DNA of 64,000 nucleotides from CAVVKW01 sp963749035 (GTDB lineage: Bacteria; Verrucomicrobiota; Verrucomicrobiia; Chthoniobacterales; JAATET01). The number at the start of each line of letters is the position of its first letter. Position 1 is the stretch's first letter. Where the stretch lies: NCBI GenBank assembly GCA_963749035.1, contig CAVVKW010000004.1, forward strand, positions 124,001 to 188,000, written 5' to 3'. This document shows, in pieces, positions 42,286 through 50,123 of this stretch. The notes beneath the pieces are model-generated. The model did not search any database. It had not been told where the DNA came from and saw only the letters and a program-made list of their open reading frames with translations. A program made the translations under genes and the position numbers.

Positions 42286-43383
42286 ATGAAAAAGGTTCTC
42301 GTTCTGACCGCCAGTTTTGGCGACGGGCACAACGCGGCGGCGAAGGGGATTCGCGAATCTCTGGAGGTCCGGGATGACTTCGAGGTCACGCTGGCGGATC
42401 TTTACGCGAAGGCGGTCCCCTTGGTGGATCGGTCGGTGCAGTTCGGCTACACGGTCGCGATCAACCGGATGCCGTGGGCTTGGGATCTGATCTTTCGGGC
42501 GCTGGATCATCCGGGGCTGATGGAGCGAATGTTGTGGACGGCGGGAGCACTGCGCCGGGCGATGGAGGCGGAGTTGGAGCAGTTTAAGCCCGATGCGGTG
42601 ATCTCGACCTACCCACTTTACGGCTACCTCTTCCGAGAGATTCAGCGGTCGCAGCCGGATCTGAAGACGCCGATGATTACCGTGATCACGGATTCCGTGG
42701 GCGTGAATTCTGCTTGGTACCGTTGCCGGTCGGACGCGTTCCTGGTGCCCGACGAAGAGACGGCGGAGGGGCTGGAGAAGGCGGGCGTGGAACGGAAGCA
42801 GGTGCACGCGCTGGGCTTCCCGGTGTCGCGGCGGTTCTCGCTCCAGGAGCCGGTGCCGGAATCTGCCGGTGCGCCTTGGAAGTTGCTCTTCCTTCCTTCG
42901 ACGCAACTGGTACGGACGATGCGTCAGATCACGGCGCTCCTCGCTTTGCCGGAGGTGGAGTTGACCATCCTGGCGGGGCGGCACGGGAGGTTGCAGCGGG
43001 CGTTGCAGGACGCGGGGTTGGAAGCCGATGGTCGGTGCACGGTGTTGGGGTGGACGGACAAGATGCCGGAGCTCCTGGCGTCGCATCACGCTTTCATCGG
43101 GAAAGCGGGCGGTGCGATCGTGCAGGAGGCCATCGCGTCGCGGTGTCCGTTCTTCGTGAGCCACGTCGTTCCGGGTCAGGAGGAGGGGAACATTGCGCTG
43201 ATCGAGCGGCTGGGGGTTGGGACGCCGGCGACGGGGCGGCCGCGGGAGTTGGCGAGTCGGGTCGAGGCGGCGTTCGGTGACGACGCCAAGGTGTGGCGAG
43301 GCTGGAAGAAGAATCTGGGGAGCTTGCGGCGAGAGGCGGCGGCAGATCGCGTCGCGGATTTTGTCGCGGAGCTAGTGGATTGA
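42286..43383 (+). CDS. MGDG-synthase/UgtP-like glycosyltransferase (GT28), copy 2
   Basis: A 365-residue paralogue of the protein at 37060. N-terminal block VLVLTASFGDGHNAAAKGIR, then PDAVISTYPLYGYLFREIQ, TVITDSVGVNSAWYRCRSDA; the C-terminal domain has VLGWTDKMPELLASHHAFIG, AGGAIVQEAIASRCPFFVSH and VPGQEEGNIALIERLG. GDGHNAAA is nearer the UgtP/MGDG consensus than the GRGHHSAS of copy 1, and the acceptor-side sequences differ, so the two may do successive or alternative glycosylations. Ends the plus-strand run. Confidence 0.87.
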   Translation: MKKVLVLTASFGDGHNAAAKGIRESLEVRDDFEVTLADLYAKAVPLVDRSVQFGYTVAINRMPWAWDLIFRALDHPGLMERMLWTAGALRRAMEAELEQFKPDAVISTYPLYGYLFREIQRSQPDLKTPMITVITDSVGVNSAWYRCRSDAFLVPDEETAEGLEKAGVERKQVHALGFPVSRRFSLQEPVPESAGAPWKLLFLPSTQLVRTMRQITALLALPEVELTILAGRHGRLQRALQDAGLEADGRCTVLGWTDKMPELLASHHAFIGKAGGAIVQEAIASRCPFFVSHVVPGQEEGNIALIERLGVGTPATGRPRELASRVEAAFGDDAKVWRGWKKNLGSLRREAAADRVADFVAELVD

Positions 43384-43408
43384 GACCGTGAGAGAAGACA
43401 GCGGAGGA

Positions 43409-43440
43409 TTCGATTCTCACGCCGAGGCGCAGAGCCGCAA
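43409..43440 (+). repeat. Octamer-type repeat sharing 14 bases with 32160-32173
   Basis: TTCGATTCTCACGC at 43409-43422 is identical to 32160-32173 and is followed by CGAGGCGCAGAG, a decayed form of the CGCAGAGG array. It lies between the convergent second glycosyltransferase and sigma factor genes. Confidence 0.65.
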
Positions 43441-43477
43441 AGAAAATCTGAGCAAGCGTCCGGGAGGAGGGTGGACG

Positions 43478-44050
43478 CTACTCGGGTGACGAGACGATGG
43501 TCTTCAGTTTCATCATGCCGCGACGGATGCGGGCTTTGATGGTTCCGAGCGGTTCGTTGAGACGTTCGGCTATTTCGTTCTGGGTGAGACCCTTGAAGTA
43601 GGCGAGCTCGATGACGGTGCGTTGCTCGGCGCTGAGGCGGGCGACGGCTTCGCGGACGCGGTCGCCTACCTCAAAGCTGTTCACGTCGTCGGAGGGCTGG
43701 CGGTTATTGATCGTATCTTCGGGAAGTTGCTCGTTGCCTGCTTGCTCGCGGAGACGGCTGCGGCGTTGGTGGGAGCGGATGCGGTCGATCGATTTGTTTC
43801 GGGTCATCGTGACCGCCCAAGTGAGCGGTTTGCCCCGAGCCGGGTCATACATCGCGGCCTTCTCCCAGATCATGACGAAGACTTCCTGAGTGATGTCTTC
43901 GGCGTCGGTGGCGTCGTTGAGGACGCGCAGTGCGGTCGAGAAGATAATGCCAGAGTAGCGGTCGTAGAATTCCGAGAAGGCGGCGCGATCGCCGGCGCCG
44001 ACGCGCAGCAGCAGGGCGATCTCTTCGGATTTGTCGATGGGTTCAGTCAC
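43478..44050 (-). CDS. ECF-type RNA polymerase sigma factor
   Basis: A 190-residue group 4 sigma factor. Region 2: AFSEFYDRYSGIIFSTALRV, DAEDITQEVFVMIWEKAAMY, then KPLTWAVTMTRNKSIDRIRS for DNA melting and -10 recognition. Region 4: LSAEQRTVIELAYFKGLTQN, EIAERLNEPLGTIKARIRRG as -35 helix-turn-helix. The GTG start gives MTEPIDKSEEIALLLRVGAG. It looks like the SigK/RpoE type; exact ECF group not assigned. No anti-sigma gene is adjacent; the upstream gene is an NTF2-fold lipoprotein. It faces the lipid cluster, whose homologues in proteobacteria include ECF-controlled genes. Confidence 0.94.
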   Translation of the reverse strand: MTEPIDKSEEIALLLRVGAGDRAAFSEFYDRYSGIIFSTALRVLNDATDAEDITQEVFVMIWEKAAMYDPARGKPLTWAVTMTRNKSIDRIRSHQRRSRLREQAGNEQLPEDTINNRQPSDDVNSFEVGDRVREAVARLSAEQRTVIELAYFKGLTQNEIAERLNEPLGTIKARIRRGMMKLKTIVSSPE

Positions 44051-44123
44051 GAGGAGGGGCGATTATTCAGACCATGCGGGAGAACCGGCTTACTGCCAAC
44101 CGGTATCGGTGGGAGTGTGGGTG

Positions 44124-44723
44124 CTAGAATCGGCTTTGAATGGCTCGGATGGCACCGCCGAGCACGGGGATGTGCTCGTAGAGTCCGGCGGCCGGATCCC
44201 AGAAATCTTGGTGCAGGGTGATGCGGCCCTGGTCGTCGAAGCGGAGGTGGGTGATGCCGATCGTGCGGATGGTCTGGCCCTTTTTAAATTTGGCGAATTC
44301 GACGTCCATGACCCACCGAAGGTAGTAATTGTCGCCGGATACGGCGACGTCTTGAACTGTGGCCTGAACTTTTTTCGCATTTTTCGCGGTCTCGAGGAAA
44401 TATTCTTCAATAGCTTCGTTGCCGCGGACCGTTTTGAGCGTGTCGTTGAAGAACGCGTCGGGGGCGTAGGTGGTCTTGGTCCTGGCGCGGACGCTCTCGG
44501 CGGTGAGGTCAGCGAAGAATTCCTCGAAACGCTCGACGCCTTTGTCGGCTTCGGGGCTGCCGGGGGTGGCAGACGGTTTGGTCTTCAGTTCGGTCAGGGC
44601 CGATTGGTAGGCGGCGATCTCGCGGTCGTTATTCATGGTGGTGTCGGTGGCGCAGCCGGTGAGGAGGATGAGGGCGAGAACGCCGGGAAGGGTGAAGAGT
44701 GAATGGTGAAGGGTGGGTCGCAT
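44124..44723 (-). CDS. Lipoprotein with NTF2/SnoaL-like domain
   Basis: A 199-residue lipoprotein with signal LPGVLALILLTGCATDT (Cys about 24) and, after a linker, an NTF2/SnoaL-like domain: GVERFEEFFADLTAESVRAR, YAPDAFFNDTLKTVRGNEAI, EEYFLETAKNAKKVQATVQD and ITHLRFDDQGRITLHQDFWD, ending HIPVLGGAIRAIQSRF. NTF2-like genes accompany COG2907-DUF1365-Cfa clusters in proteobacteria, and that type is the best match here. It is ten bases after the GDP-fucose synthase stop and 73 bases before the sigma gene, so the three may share a transcript. A lipid-binding or sensor role is inference. Confidence 0.82.
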   Translation of the reverse strand: MRPTLHHSLFTLPGVLALILLTGCATDTTMNNDREIAAYQSALTELKTKPSATPGSPEADKGVERFEEFFADLTAESVRARTKTTYAPDAFFNDTLKTVRGNEAIEEYFLETAKNAKKVQATVQDVAVSGDNYYLRWVMDVEFAKFKKGQTIRTIGITHLRFDDQGRITLHQDFWDPAAGLYEHIPVLGGAIRAIQSRF

Positions 44724-44733
44724 GCGGAAGGCT

Positions 44734-45669
44734 TTAGGTGGTGGGAACGTTTTTGAGAAACCATTCGTAGGCATTCTGGATGCCGTCGCGCAGGGGGATG
44801 CGGGGCTTCCAGCCGAGCTCGAAGAGTTTGGTCATGTCGAGGAGCTTGCGGGGGGTGCCGTCGGGTTTGCTCGAGTCGAAGGTGAGAGTGCCGTCGTAGC
44901 CGAGGACGTCGCACACGGTTTCGGCGAGCTCGCGGATGGTGACGTCCTGGCCGCAGCCGACGTTGACGATGTCGGGCGAGTCGTAATTCTCGAGTAGGTA
45001 GCAGCAGGCGTCGGCGAGGTCGTCGACGTGGAGGAATTCGCGGCGCGGGGTGCCGGTGCCCCAGATGGGGACGGTGGGGTCGCCGGAGTTTCTCGCGACG
45101 TGGACCTTCCGAATGAGGGCCGGGAGGACGTGGGAGGTGTGGAGGTCGAAATTGTCGTTGGGCCCGTAGAGATTGGTCGGCATCCCGGAGATGAAATTCC
45201 GTCCGTATTGACGCGAGTAGGCCTGGCAGAGTCGGATGCCGGCGATCTTGGCGAGCGCGTAGGGTTCGTTGGTGGGCTCGAGTGTGCCGGTGAGCAGGGA
45301 GTCTTCGCGGATGGGTTGGTCGGCGAATTTCGGGTAGATGCAGGAGCTGCCGAGGAAGAGGAGTTTGCCGACGTCGAACTGGTGCGCGGCGGAGATGAGG
45401 TTGTTTTGAATCTGAAGATTCTCGAGGAGAAATTCGACGGGCTTTTCGTTGTTGGCGACGATGCCGCCGACTTTCGCGGCGGCCACGATGACGACGTGGG
45501 GGCGGTGTTTCTCGTAGAACGCTTGGACGGCGGCGGTGTCCTGAAGATCCAGCTCGGCGCGGGTGGCGGTGAGTAGATTTTCGAAGCCTTCGGCCTCGAG
45601 TCGACGGACGATCGCGCTGCCCACCATCCCGCGGTGCCCGGCGACGTAAATTGACTCGTTTTTGCGCAT
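44734..45669 (-). CDS. fcl: GDP-L-fucose synthase
   Basis: Fcl epimerises and reduces GDP-4-keto-6-deoxy-mannose to GDP-L-fucose with NADPH. The 311-residue extended SDR has YVAGHRGMVGSAIVRRLEAE, FLGSSCIYPKFADQPIREDS with the catalytic Ser, NEPYALAKIAGIRLCQAYSR with Tyr-x3-Lys, GMPTNLYGPNDNFDLHTSHV and GTGTPRREFLHVDDLADACC, all characteristic of Fcl/WcaG. The partner gmd is not in the window. Fucose is probably destined for surface polysaccharide. The ALDH-like gene starts divergently 23 bases away. Confidence 0.96.
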   Translation of the reverse strand: MRKNESIYVAGHRGMVGSAIVRRLEAEGFENLLTATRAELDLQDTAAVQAFYEKHRPHVVIVAAAKVGGIVANNEKPVEFLLENLQIQNNLISAAHQFDVGKLLFLGSSCIYPKFADQPIREDSLLTGTLEPTNEPYALAKIAGIRLCQAYSRQYGRNFISGMPTNLYGPNDNFDLHTSHVLPALIRKVHVARNSGDPTVPIWGTGTPRREFLHVDDLADACCYLLENYDSPDIVNVGCGQDVTIRELAETVCDVLGYDGTLTFDSSKPDGTPRKLLDMTKLFELGWKPRIPLRDGIQNAYEWFLKNVPTT

Positions 45670-45692
45670 TCGGGGAATATCTTCGGATCATT

Positions 45693-46592
45693 GTGGCAGT
45701 GAAAACAAAATCGACCTCGGTAGCTGGACGACTGGCCGTTCAGAAAACCTACAAGCTTTCGATCGGTGGAGCGTTTCCGCGGAGCGAGAGCGGGCGGGTG
45801 CGACCGGCTCTGGCGGCAGACGGTGAGACGGTGCTGGCGAATTACTCGCAGGCATCGCGCAAGGATTTCCGGGACGCGGTGGTCGCCGCTCGCAAGGCGG
45901 AGGGGAAATGGTCGGGGGCGAGTGCGTATCTGCGAGGTCAAATCTTGTATCGTGCTGCCGAGGTTCTCGAGTGCCGGCGAGCGGAGTTGGAGGGGGAGAT
46001 CGAGCGGGCCACGGGCGCGAGATCGTCGGCGGCGGCGGACGAGGTGACGGCTGCGATCGATCTGCTGGTTCACTACGCGGGCTGGACGGACAAATACGGG
46101 GCGTTGTTTTCGTCGGTGAATCCGACGGCCACGCCACACTTCAACTTCACGACGCCGGAGCCGACCGGGGTGGTGGCGGTGATCTGTCCGGACGAACCGG
46201 CGTTGCTGGGGTTGGTCGGGCTGTTGGCACCGGTCATCCTAAGCGGAAACACGGCGATCGTGCTTCCTTCGGAAACGTATCCGCTGGCCGCGGTGACTTT
46301 CGCGGAGGTGCTGGCGACGAGTGATTTGCCGGGCGGCGTGGTGAACGTGCTGACGGGGGTGCGGTCGGAATTGGCTCCGCAGTTCGCGAGTCACATGGAC
46401 GTGAACGCGGTGGTCAATGGATGTGACGACGCCGAGATCGCGAAGGCGTTGGAAGGTGGGATGGCGTTGAACATGAAGCGTTATGCGGATCATCGATTGA
46501 GCTCGAAGGAATGGGAAGCGGGCGAGGGGAATCCGTATTGGATCCTCGACACGGTCGAGATGAAGACGGCGTGGCACCCGGTCGGCTACTGA
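45693..46592 (+). CDS. Short aldehyde-dehydrogenase-like protein lacking the catalytic Cys
   Basis: About 299 residues matching the N-terminal and cofactor part of ALDH: YKLSIGGAFPRSESGRVRPA, ASRKDFRDAVVAARKAEGKW, RGQILYRAAEVLECRRAELE, TPEPTGVVAVICPDEPALLG and LSGNTAIVLPSETYPLAAVT, NVLTGVRSEL. Where full-length ALDHs have the catalytic block with Cys, this protein ends KTAWHPVGY, so oxidation is not expected. Similar short ALDH partners are encoded with a full ALDH and deoC in deoxyribose loci of actinobacteria and planctomycetes. Here deoB follows after 19 bases, consistent with that context, but deoC and the full ALDH are absent. GTG start. Confidence 0.82.
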   Translation: MAVKTKSTSVAGRLAVQKTYKLSIGGAFPRSESGRVRPALAADGETVLANYSQASRKDFRDAVVAARKAEGKWSGASAYLRGQILYRAAEVLECRRAELEGEIERATGARSSAAADEVTAAIDLLVHYAGWTDKYGALFSSVNPTATPHFNFTTPEPTGVVAVICPDEPALLGLVGLLAPVILSGNTAIVLPSETYPLAAVTFAEVLATSDLPGGVVNVLTGVRSELAPQFASHMDVNAVVNGCDDAEIAKALEGGMALNMKRYADHRLSSKEWEAGEGNPYWILDTVEMKTAWHPVGY

Positions 46593-46611
46593 GCCTTCGA
46601 CGTTTGGAGCG

Positions 46612-47772
46612 GTGAAGCGGGCGTTGCTCTTGGTGCTCGATAGCGTGGGGTGCGGTCACGCGCCGGACGCGCGTGATTACGGAGATGAGGGGGCGAACAC
46701 GCTCGGGCACATTCTGGAGCGGAGGCCGGATTTGGCTTTGCCAAATCTGAGGACACTCGGACTGGATGCAGTCTTGGGGTTGGCGGCCGGCGAGCAGGGC
46801 GGCGACTGGCCGGAGCGAACTTTGGCCGGTGTGATGTCGGAGGCGTCGTCGGGGAAAGACACGACGACGGGGCACTGGGAGCTGGCCGGGGTGCAGCTAG
46901 GGGAGGCGTTCGCGACGTTCGAGCGGTTTCCCGCGGAGTTGGTGGCGGGGATCGAGGCGGAGGCGGGGGTGAGGTTCATTGGGAACGTGGCGGCGAGTGG
47001 GACGGAAATCCTGGAGCGGCTGGGAGCGGAGCACGTGGAGACGGGGCGGCCGATCCTATACACATCGGCGGATTCGGTTTTGCAGATCGCAGCGCACGAG
47101 GGGGTGGTGCCGGTCGGGGATCTCTACCGGATCTGCGAAGTTGCGCGGAGGCACGCCGATGGTTGGCGGATTGGTCGCGTGATCGCGCGGCCGTTTGTCG
47201 GAGAAACGGGAAATTTTAAGCGGACGGCGAATCGGCATGACTTTTCCCTGGTGCCGCCGCGGACGATTCTCAACGAGCTCGAGGAGGCGGGAGTGCCGGT
47301 GATCGGGGTGGGAAAGATTTCCGATATTTTTGCGGGGAGCGGGGTACGTGAATCGCATTCGACGAAATCGAACGCGGATGGGATGGCGACGATCGATCGC
47401 GTGTGGGACGAGATGGAGGGGGGGGTGGTTTTTGCGAACCTGGTGGATTTCGACATGCTGTTTGGTCATCGACGGGACGTGGATGGCTACGCGGGGGCGT
47501 TGGTGGAATTTGACGCGTGGCTGGGGGGCTTTTTGCCGCGGGTGGCGGAAGCGGATCTCGTGATGATCACGGCGGATCACGGGAATGACCCGACCTGGGC
47601 GGGGACGGACCACACTCGCGAGCGGGTGCCGGTGTTCGTCCTTTTTGGTGGAGTCGGCGGGTCACTCGGTGAGCGCGAGACTTTTGGGGACGTCGCGGCG
47701 ACGCTGGCGGAGTTTTTTGAAGTGGCCGGGGACGGAGTGATCGGCGAGTCGCTGTTGCCGGGCGGAGGCTAA
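46612..47772 (+). CDS. deoB: Phosphopentomutase
   Basis: DeoB interconverts (deoxy)ribose 1- and 5-phosphate in nucleoside salvage. The 386-residue alkaline-phosphatase-superfamily enzyme has LLLVLDSVGCGHAPDARDYG (metal Asp), GANTLGHILE, the phospho-Thr region SSGKDTTTGHWELAG, GVGKISDIFAGSGV, ANLVDFDMLFGHRRDVDGYA and MITADHGNDPTWAGTDHTRE with metal ligands. The GTG at 46612 gives MKRALLLVLD. Paired with the truncated ALDH-like gene. Confidence 0.96.
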   Translation: MKRALLLVLDSVGCGHAPDARDYGDEGANTLGHILERRPDLALPNLRTLGLDAVLGLAAGEQGGDWPERTLAGVMSEASSGKDTTTGHWELAGVQLGEAFATFERFPAELVAGIEAEAGVRFIGNVAASGTEILERLGAEHVETGRPILYTSADSVLQIAAHEGVVPVGDLYRICEVARRHADGWRIGRVIARPFVGETGNFKRTANRHDFSLVPPRTILNELEEAGVPVIGVGKISDIFAGSGVRESHSTKSNADGMATIDRVWDEMEGGVVFANLVDFDMLFGHRRDVDGYAGALVEFDAWLGGFLPRVAEADLVMITADHGNDPTWAGTDHTRERVPVFVLFGGVGGSLGERETFGDVAATLAEFFEVAGDGVIGESLLPGGG

Positions 47773-47778
47773 AACGGG

Positions 47779-48750
47779 TTACGGTTGTGGAGCCGTCTTC
47801 CAGCATTCGCGGAGGCGGCGAGTGTGGGTCTTGCGGCGTTCCGCGAAGAGACGTTTTCCGGGGGATCGGGCGGCGCGGCGGAGTTGATTCTGTCGCCGGG
47901 AAGCCAGGGCGAGGAAAAGCGCGAGATCGTCGGGGGCGCCGAACCGCTCGGGGTCTGCGATGAGCGTGGAGCGCAGGACGGCGAGGTCGTGATCGTCTCC
48001 CAGGATGTCGCCGAGAGTCTGGAGCTCGCGGGCGCGCTGTTTCAGCACGGAAGGCCAGAGGTCGCGGAGGAGTCGGACGTGAAATCCGTGGTATTTAACG
48101 CGCTTCCGCCAGTCGTGAAACGCCTCGGCGTCGTTGGATTCGTAGGCGTCGGAGCGGGCTCGTCGAGCGCGGCGGAACGTGAGTTGTTCGCCGGACAGCA
48201 GAACCCGGACGGCGGGGCGGGAAAGCGTCCAGAAATCGACCCGGAGCAGGCTGGCTTCGAGGGCATTGCGAAAGTCGGTGATCCGATCGTCGGAATGCTG
48301 TTCGGCAAGGGATTGGTGACGTTCCGTGAGTCGGCGGCGGATGATGCCGAAGGGCTGTCGGTCGATGTCGTCGGCGAAGTGATCGAGAAGCTTGTCGTAG
48401 GTCTCGATGAGGACGGTGGCGTCACGGAGCGTGGAGAGGCCGCTGGCGGCGTCGCGGAAGTAAGCGTTTTCTTCGCGATAGGTGTCTTCCATTCCTGGAC
48501 GGGCGAGGCGAATGAGTCCGCGAAGCTTTTTGCAGCGTTTGCGCGCTTGGTGAACGGCCTTCGCGGGGGGGAGGTTGTCGAGCTCGTCAATGGCTCGGGC
48601 AAGTTGCTCGCGGGCAATGCGGCGGAGCTCGGACTCAGCGGGGTGATCGAGGCGAAAACGGAACACGGTCTGACTGAGAGATGCGGGGCGAAAGTGGGGG
48701 GAGGCGTCGGAGTTACTTTCTGCTGACCCGCCAAATCGTATTGTGAGCAT
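47779..48750 (-). CDS. CHAD-domain protein
   Basis: CHAD domains are helical, bind polyphosphate through conserved His and Arg/Lys and often accompany CYTH enzymes. The 323-residue product has two halves of the CHAD fold: AVHQARKRCKKLRGLIRLAR, DAASGLSTLRDATVLIETYD and, in the second half, AFHDWRKRVKYHGFHVRLLR, ELQTLGDILGDDHDLAVLRS. No CYTH domain is attached. The ATG at 48750 lies 38 bases inside the 3' end of the upstream gene, so translation of the two is coupled. Convergent with deoB. Confidence 0.9.
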   Translation of the reverse strand: MLTIRFGGSAESNSDASPHFRPASLSQTVFRFRLDHPAESELRRIAREQLARAIDELDNLPPAKAVHQARKRCKKLRGLIRLARPGMEDTYREENAYFRDAASGLSTLRDATVLIETYDKLLDHFADDIDRQPFGIIRRRLTERHQSLAEQHSDDRITDFRNALEASLLRVDFWTLSRPAVRVLLSGEQLTFRRARRARSDAYESNDAEAFHDWRKRVKYHGFHVRLLRDLWPSVLKQRARELQTLGDILGDDHDLAVLRSTLIADPERFGAPDDLALFLALASRRQNQLRRAARSPGKRLFAERRKTHTRRLRECWKTAPQP

Positions 48751-49999
48751 CCTCGCTGATGAGGAGCGAGCCGTCCTTCGCGACGGTAAGGCCGACGGGG
48801 CGGCCCCAGACGTCGGCGGCGTCGGTGACAAATCCGGTCACAAAATCTTCGTAAGTTCCGTCGGCACGACCCTCGTCGAGGGGGACGCGAACGACCTTGT
48901 AGCCGGTGCGAATGCCGCGGTTCCACGATCCGTGGAAGGCCGCGAAGATGTCGTTTCGGTATTCTTCTGGAAACTGGTCGCCGGTGTAAAATGCCAGATT
49001 GAGGGTGGCGGAATGGGATTGAACCAGAACGTCGGGAACGGTGACGGTGTCAGCGAGGTCGGTGTGGGGGTTTTCCTCGTGATGGGGATCGGGATTTGGG
49101 CCGATGTAGAAATACGGCCAGCCGTAGAAGGCACCTGGTTTGACGTGGGTGATGTAGTCGGGGACGAGGTTATCGCCGAGGCCATCGCGCTCGTTGACGG
49201 AGGTCCAGAGGTCGCCGGTCTCGGGGTGGACGGCGATGCCAACGGGGTTCCGCAGACCGGTCGCGTAAACCGCCTTCTCCGACCCATCGGGATTCATGAT
49301 GAGGATGCGGGCGCGGTGTTGTTCGATTTCGAGATTCTCTTTATCGACGTTGGTTTTGGAACCGATGGCAACGAAGAGCTTTTTGCCGTCCTTCGAAAAG
49401 CAGATGTCGCGGGTCCAATGGCCGCCGCCTTCGAGGTGGCCACCTTCGGAGAGTTCGGTGATGGTCTCCGGTTTGTCGGACGCCTGGGTGTCTCCGTTGG
49501 CGTAGGGAAAGCGGACGACGGAGCCGGTATTTGCGACGTAGAGGTGTTCGGGATCGGGGCCGGGGGGCGAGAAGGCGAGGCCGAAGGGGCGGTTGAGACC
49601 GTCGGCGAAAACTTCGTTGAGGTCGGGGCTGCCGTCGCCATTGGTGTCGCGAAGAACGCGGATGCGACCGGGCTTGCTTTCGGTGACGAAGATGTCGCCG
49701 TTCGGTGCGGTGAGGAGGTAACGGGGGTGATCGAGACCGGAGGCCCACTCCGAGATCTGAAAGTCGGCGGGCACCTGTGGCATTGCCCCGTCGGGTCGGG
49801 GGACGATCTTGGGCGTGTTGTGGTGAAACTCCGTGGCGTAGGGCGGTGGGAGGTCGGCGGGCGTAATTCGGTATTCCTTGCCGGGCTTGGCTGAACTCCA
49901 GTCCCCGGCGGGACCTTGAGCGGGGAGTTCGGCGCGGGCCGCGAGGGCTGCGAGGGCTGCGAGGAGCGGGAGTAGGAGGAAGGGTTTCGGAAAGGTCAT
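48713..49999 (-). CDS. Exported sorbosone/glucose-dehydrogenase-like beta-propeller
   Basis: A 428-residue secreted protein: signal MTFPKPFLLLPLLAALAALA, cleavage near ARA, then a six-bladed propeller of the L-sorbosone/soluble glucose dehydrogenase type. Blocks include GLDHPRYLLTAPNGDIFVTE, GRIRVLRDTNGDGSPDLNEV, RPFGLAFSPPG, GGHWTRDICFSKDGKKLFVA, NPVGIAVHPETGDLWTSVNE, RDGLGDNLVPDYITHV, FAAFHGSWNRGIRTGYKVVR and GRPVGLTVAKDGSLLISEDA. PQQ may be the cofactor; substrate is unknown and no PQQ synthesis genes are present. Start chosen at the signal peptide; the longer frame upstream overlaps the divergent GYF-type gene. Confidence 0.88.
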   Translation of the reverse strand: MTFPKPFLLLPLLAALAALAARAELPAQGPAGDWSSAKPGKEYRITPADLPPPYATEFHHNTPKIVPRPDGAMPQVPADFQISEWASGLDHPRYLLTAPNGDIFVTESKPGRIRVLRDTNGDGSPDLNEVFADGLNRPFGLAFSPPGPDPEHLYVANTGSVVRFPYANGDTQASDKPETITELSEGGHLEGGGHWTRDICFSKDGKKLFVAIGSKTNVDKENLEIEQHRARILIMNPDGSEKAVYATGLRNPVGIAVHPETGDLWTSVNERDGLGDNLVPDYITHVKPGAFYGWPYFYIGPNPDPHHEENPHTDLADTVTVPDVLVQSHSATLNLAFYTGDQFPEEYRNDIFAAFHGSWNRGIRTGYKVVRVPLDEGRADGTYEDFVTGFVTDAADVWGRPVGLTVAKDGSLLISEDAHNTIWRVSRK

Positions 50000-50123
50000 G
50001 GGAGAGAGTGTTGGGGGGCTTGTGGTGGAGTCGGGGTTGAATCGAGGGTTCGGTGGGGACGACGTGTCGGGCCTTGTCATTTTACGAGGGTTGTAGAACA
50101 TACGCGAAACCCCTGATTCCCTC

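Noticed and set aside
48743..49894. 383-codon plus-strand frame across the sorbosone-dehydrogenase-like gene
   Set aside because: Antisense shadow; Gly/Val/Glu-rich without motifs, and the minus strand has signal peptide and propeller blocks.
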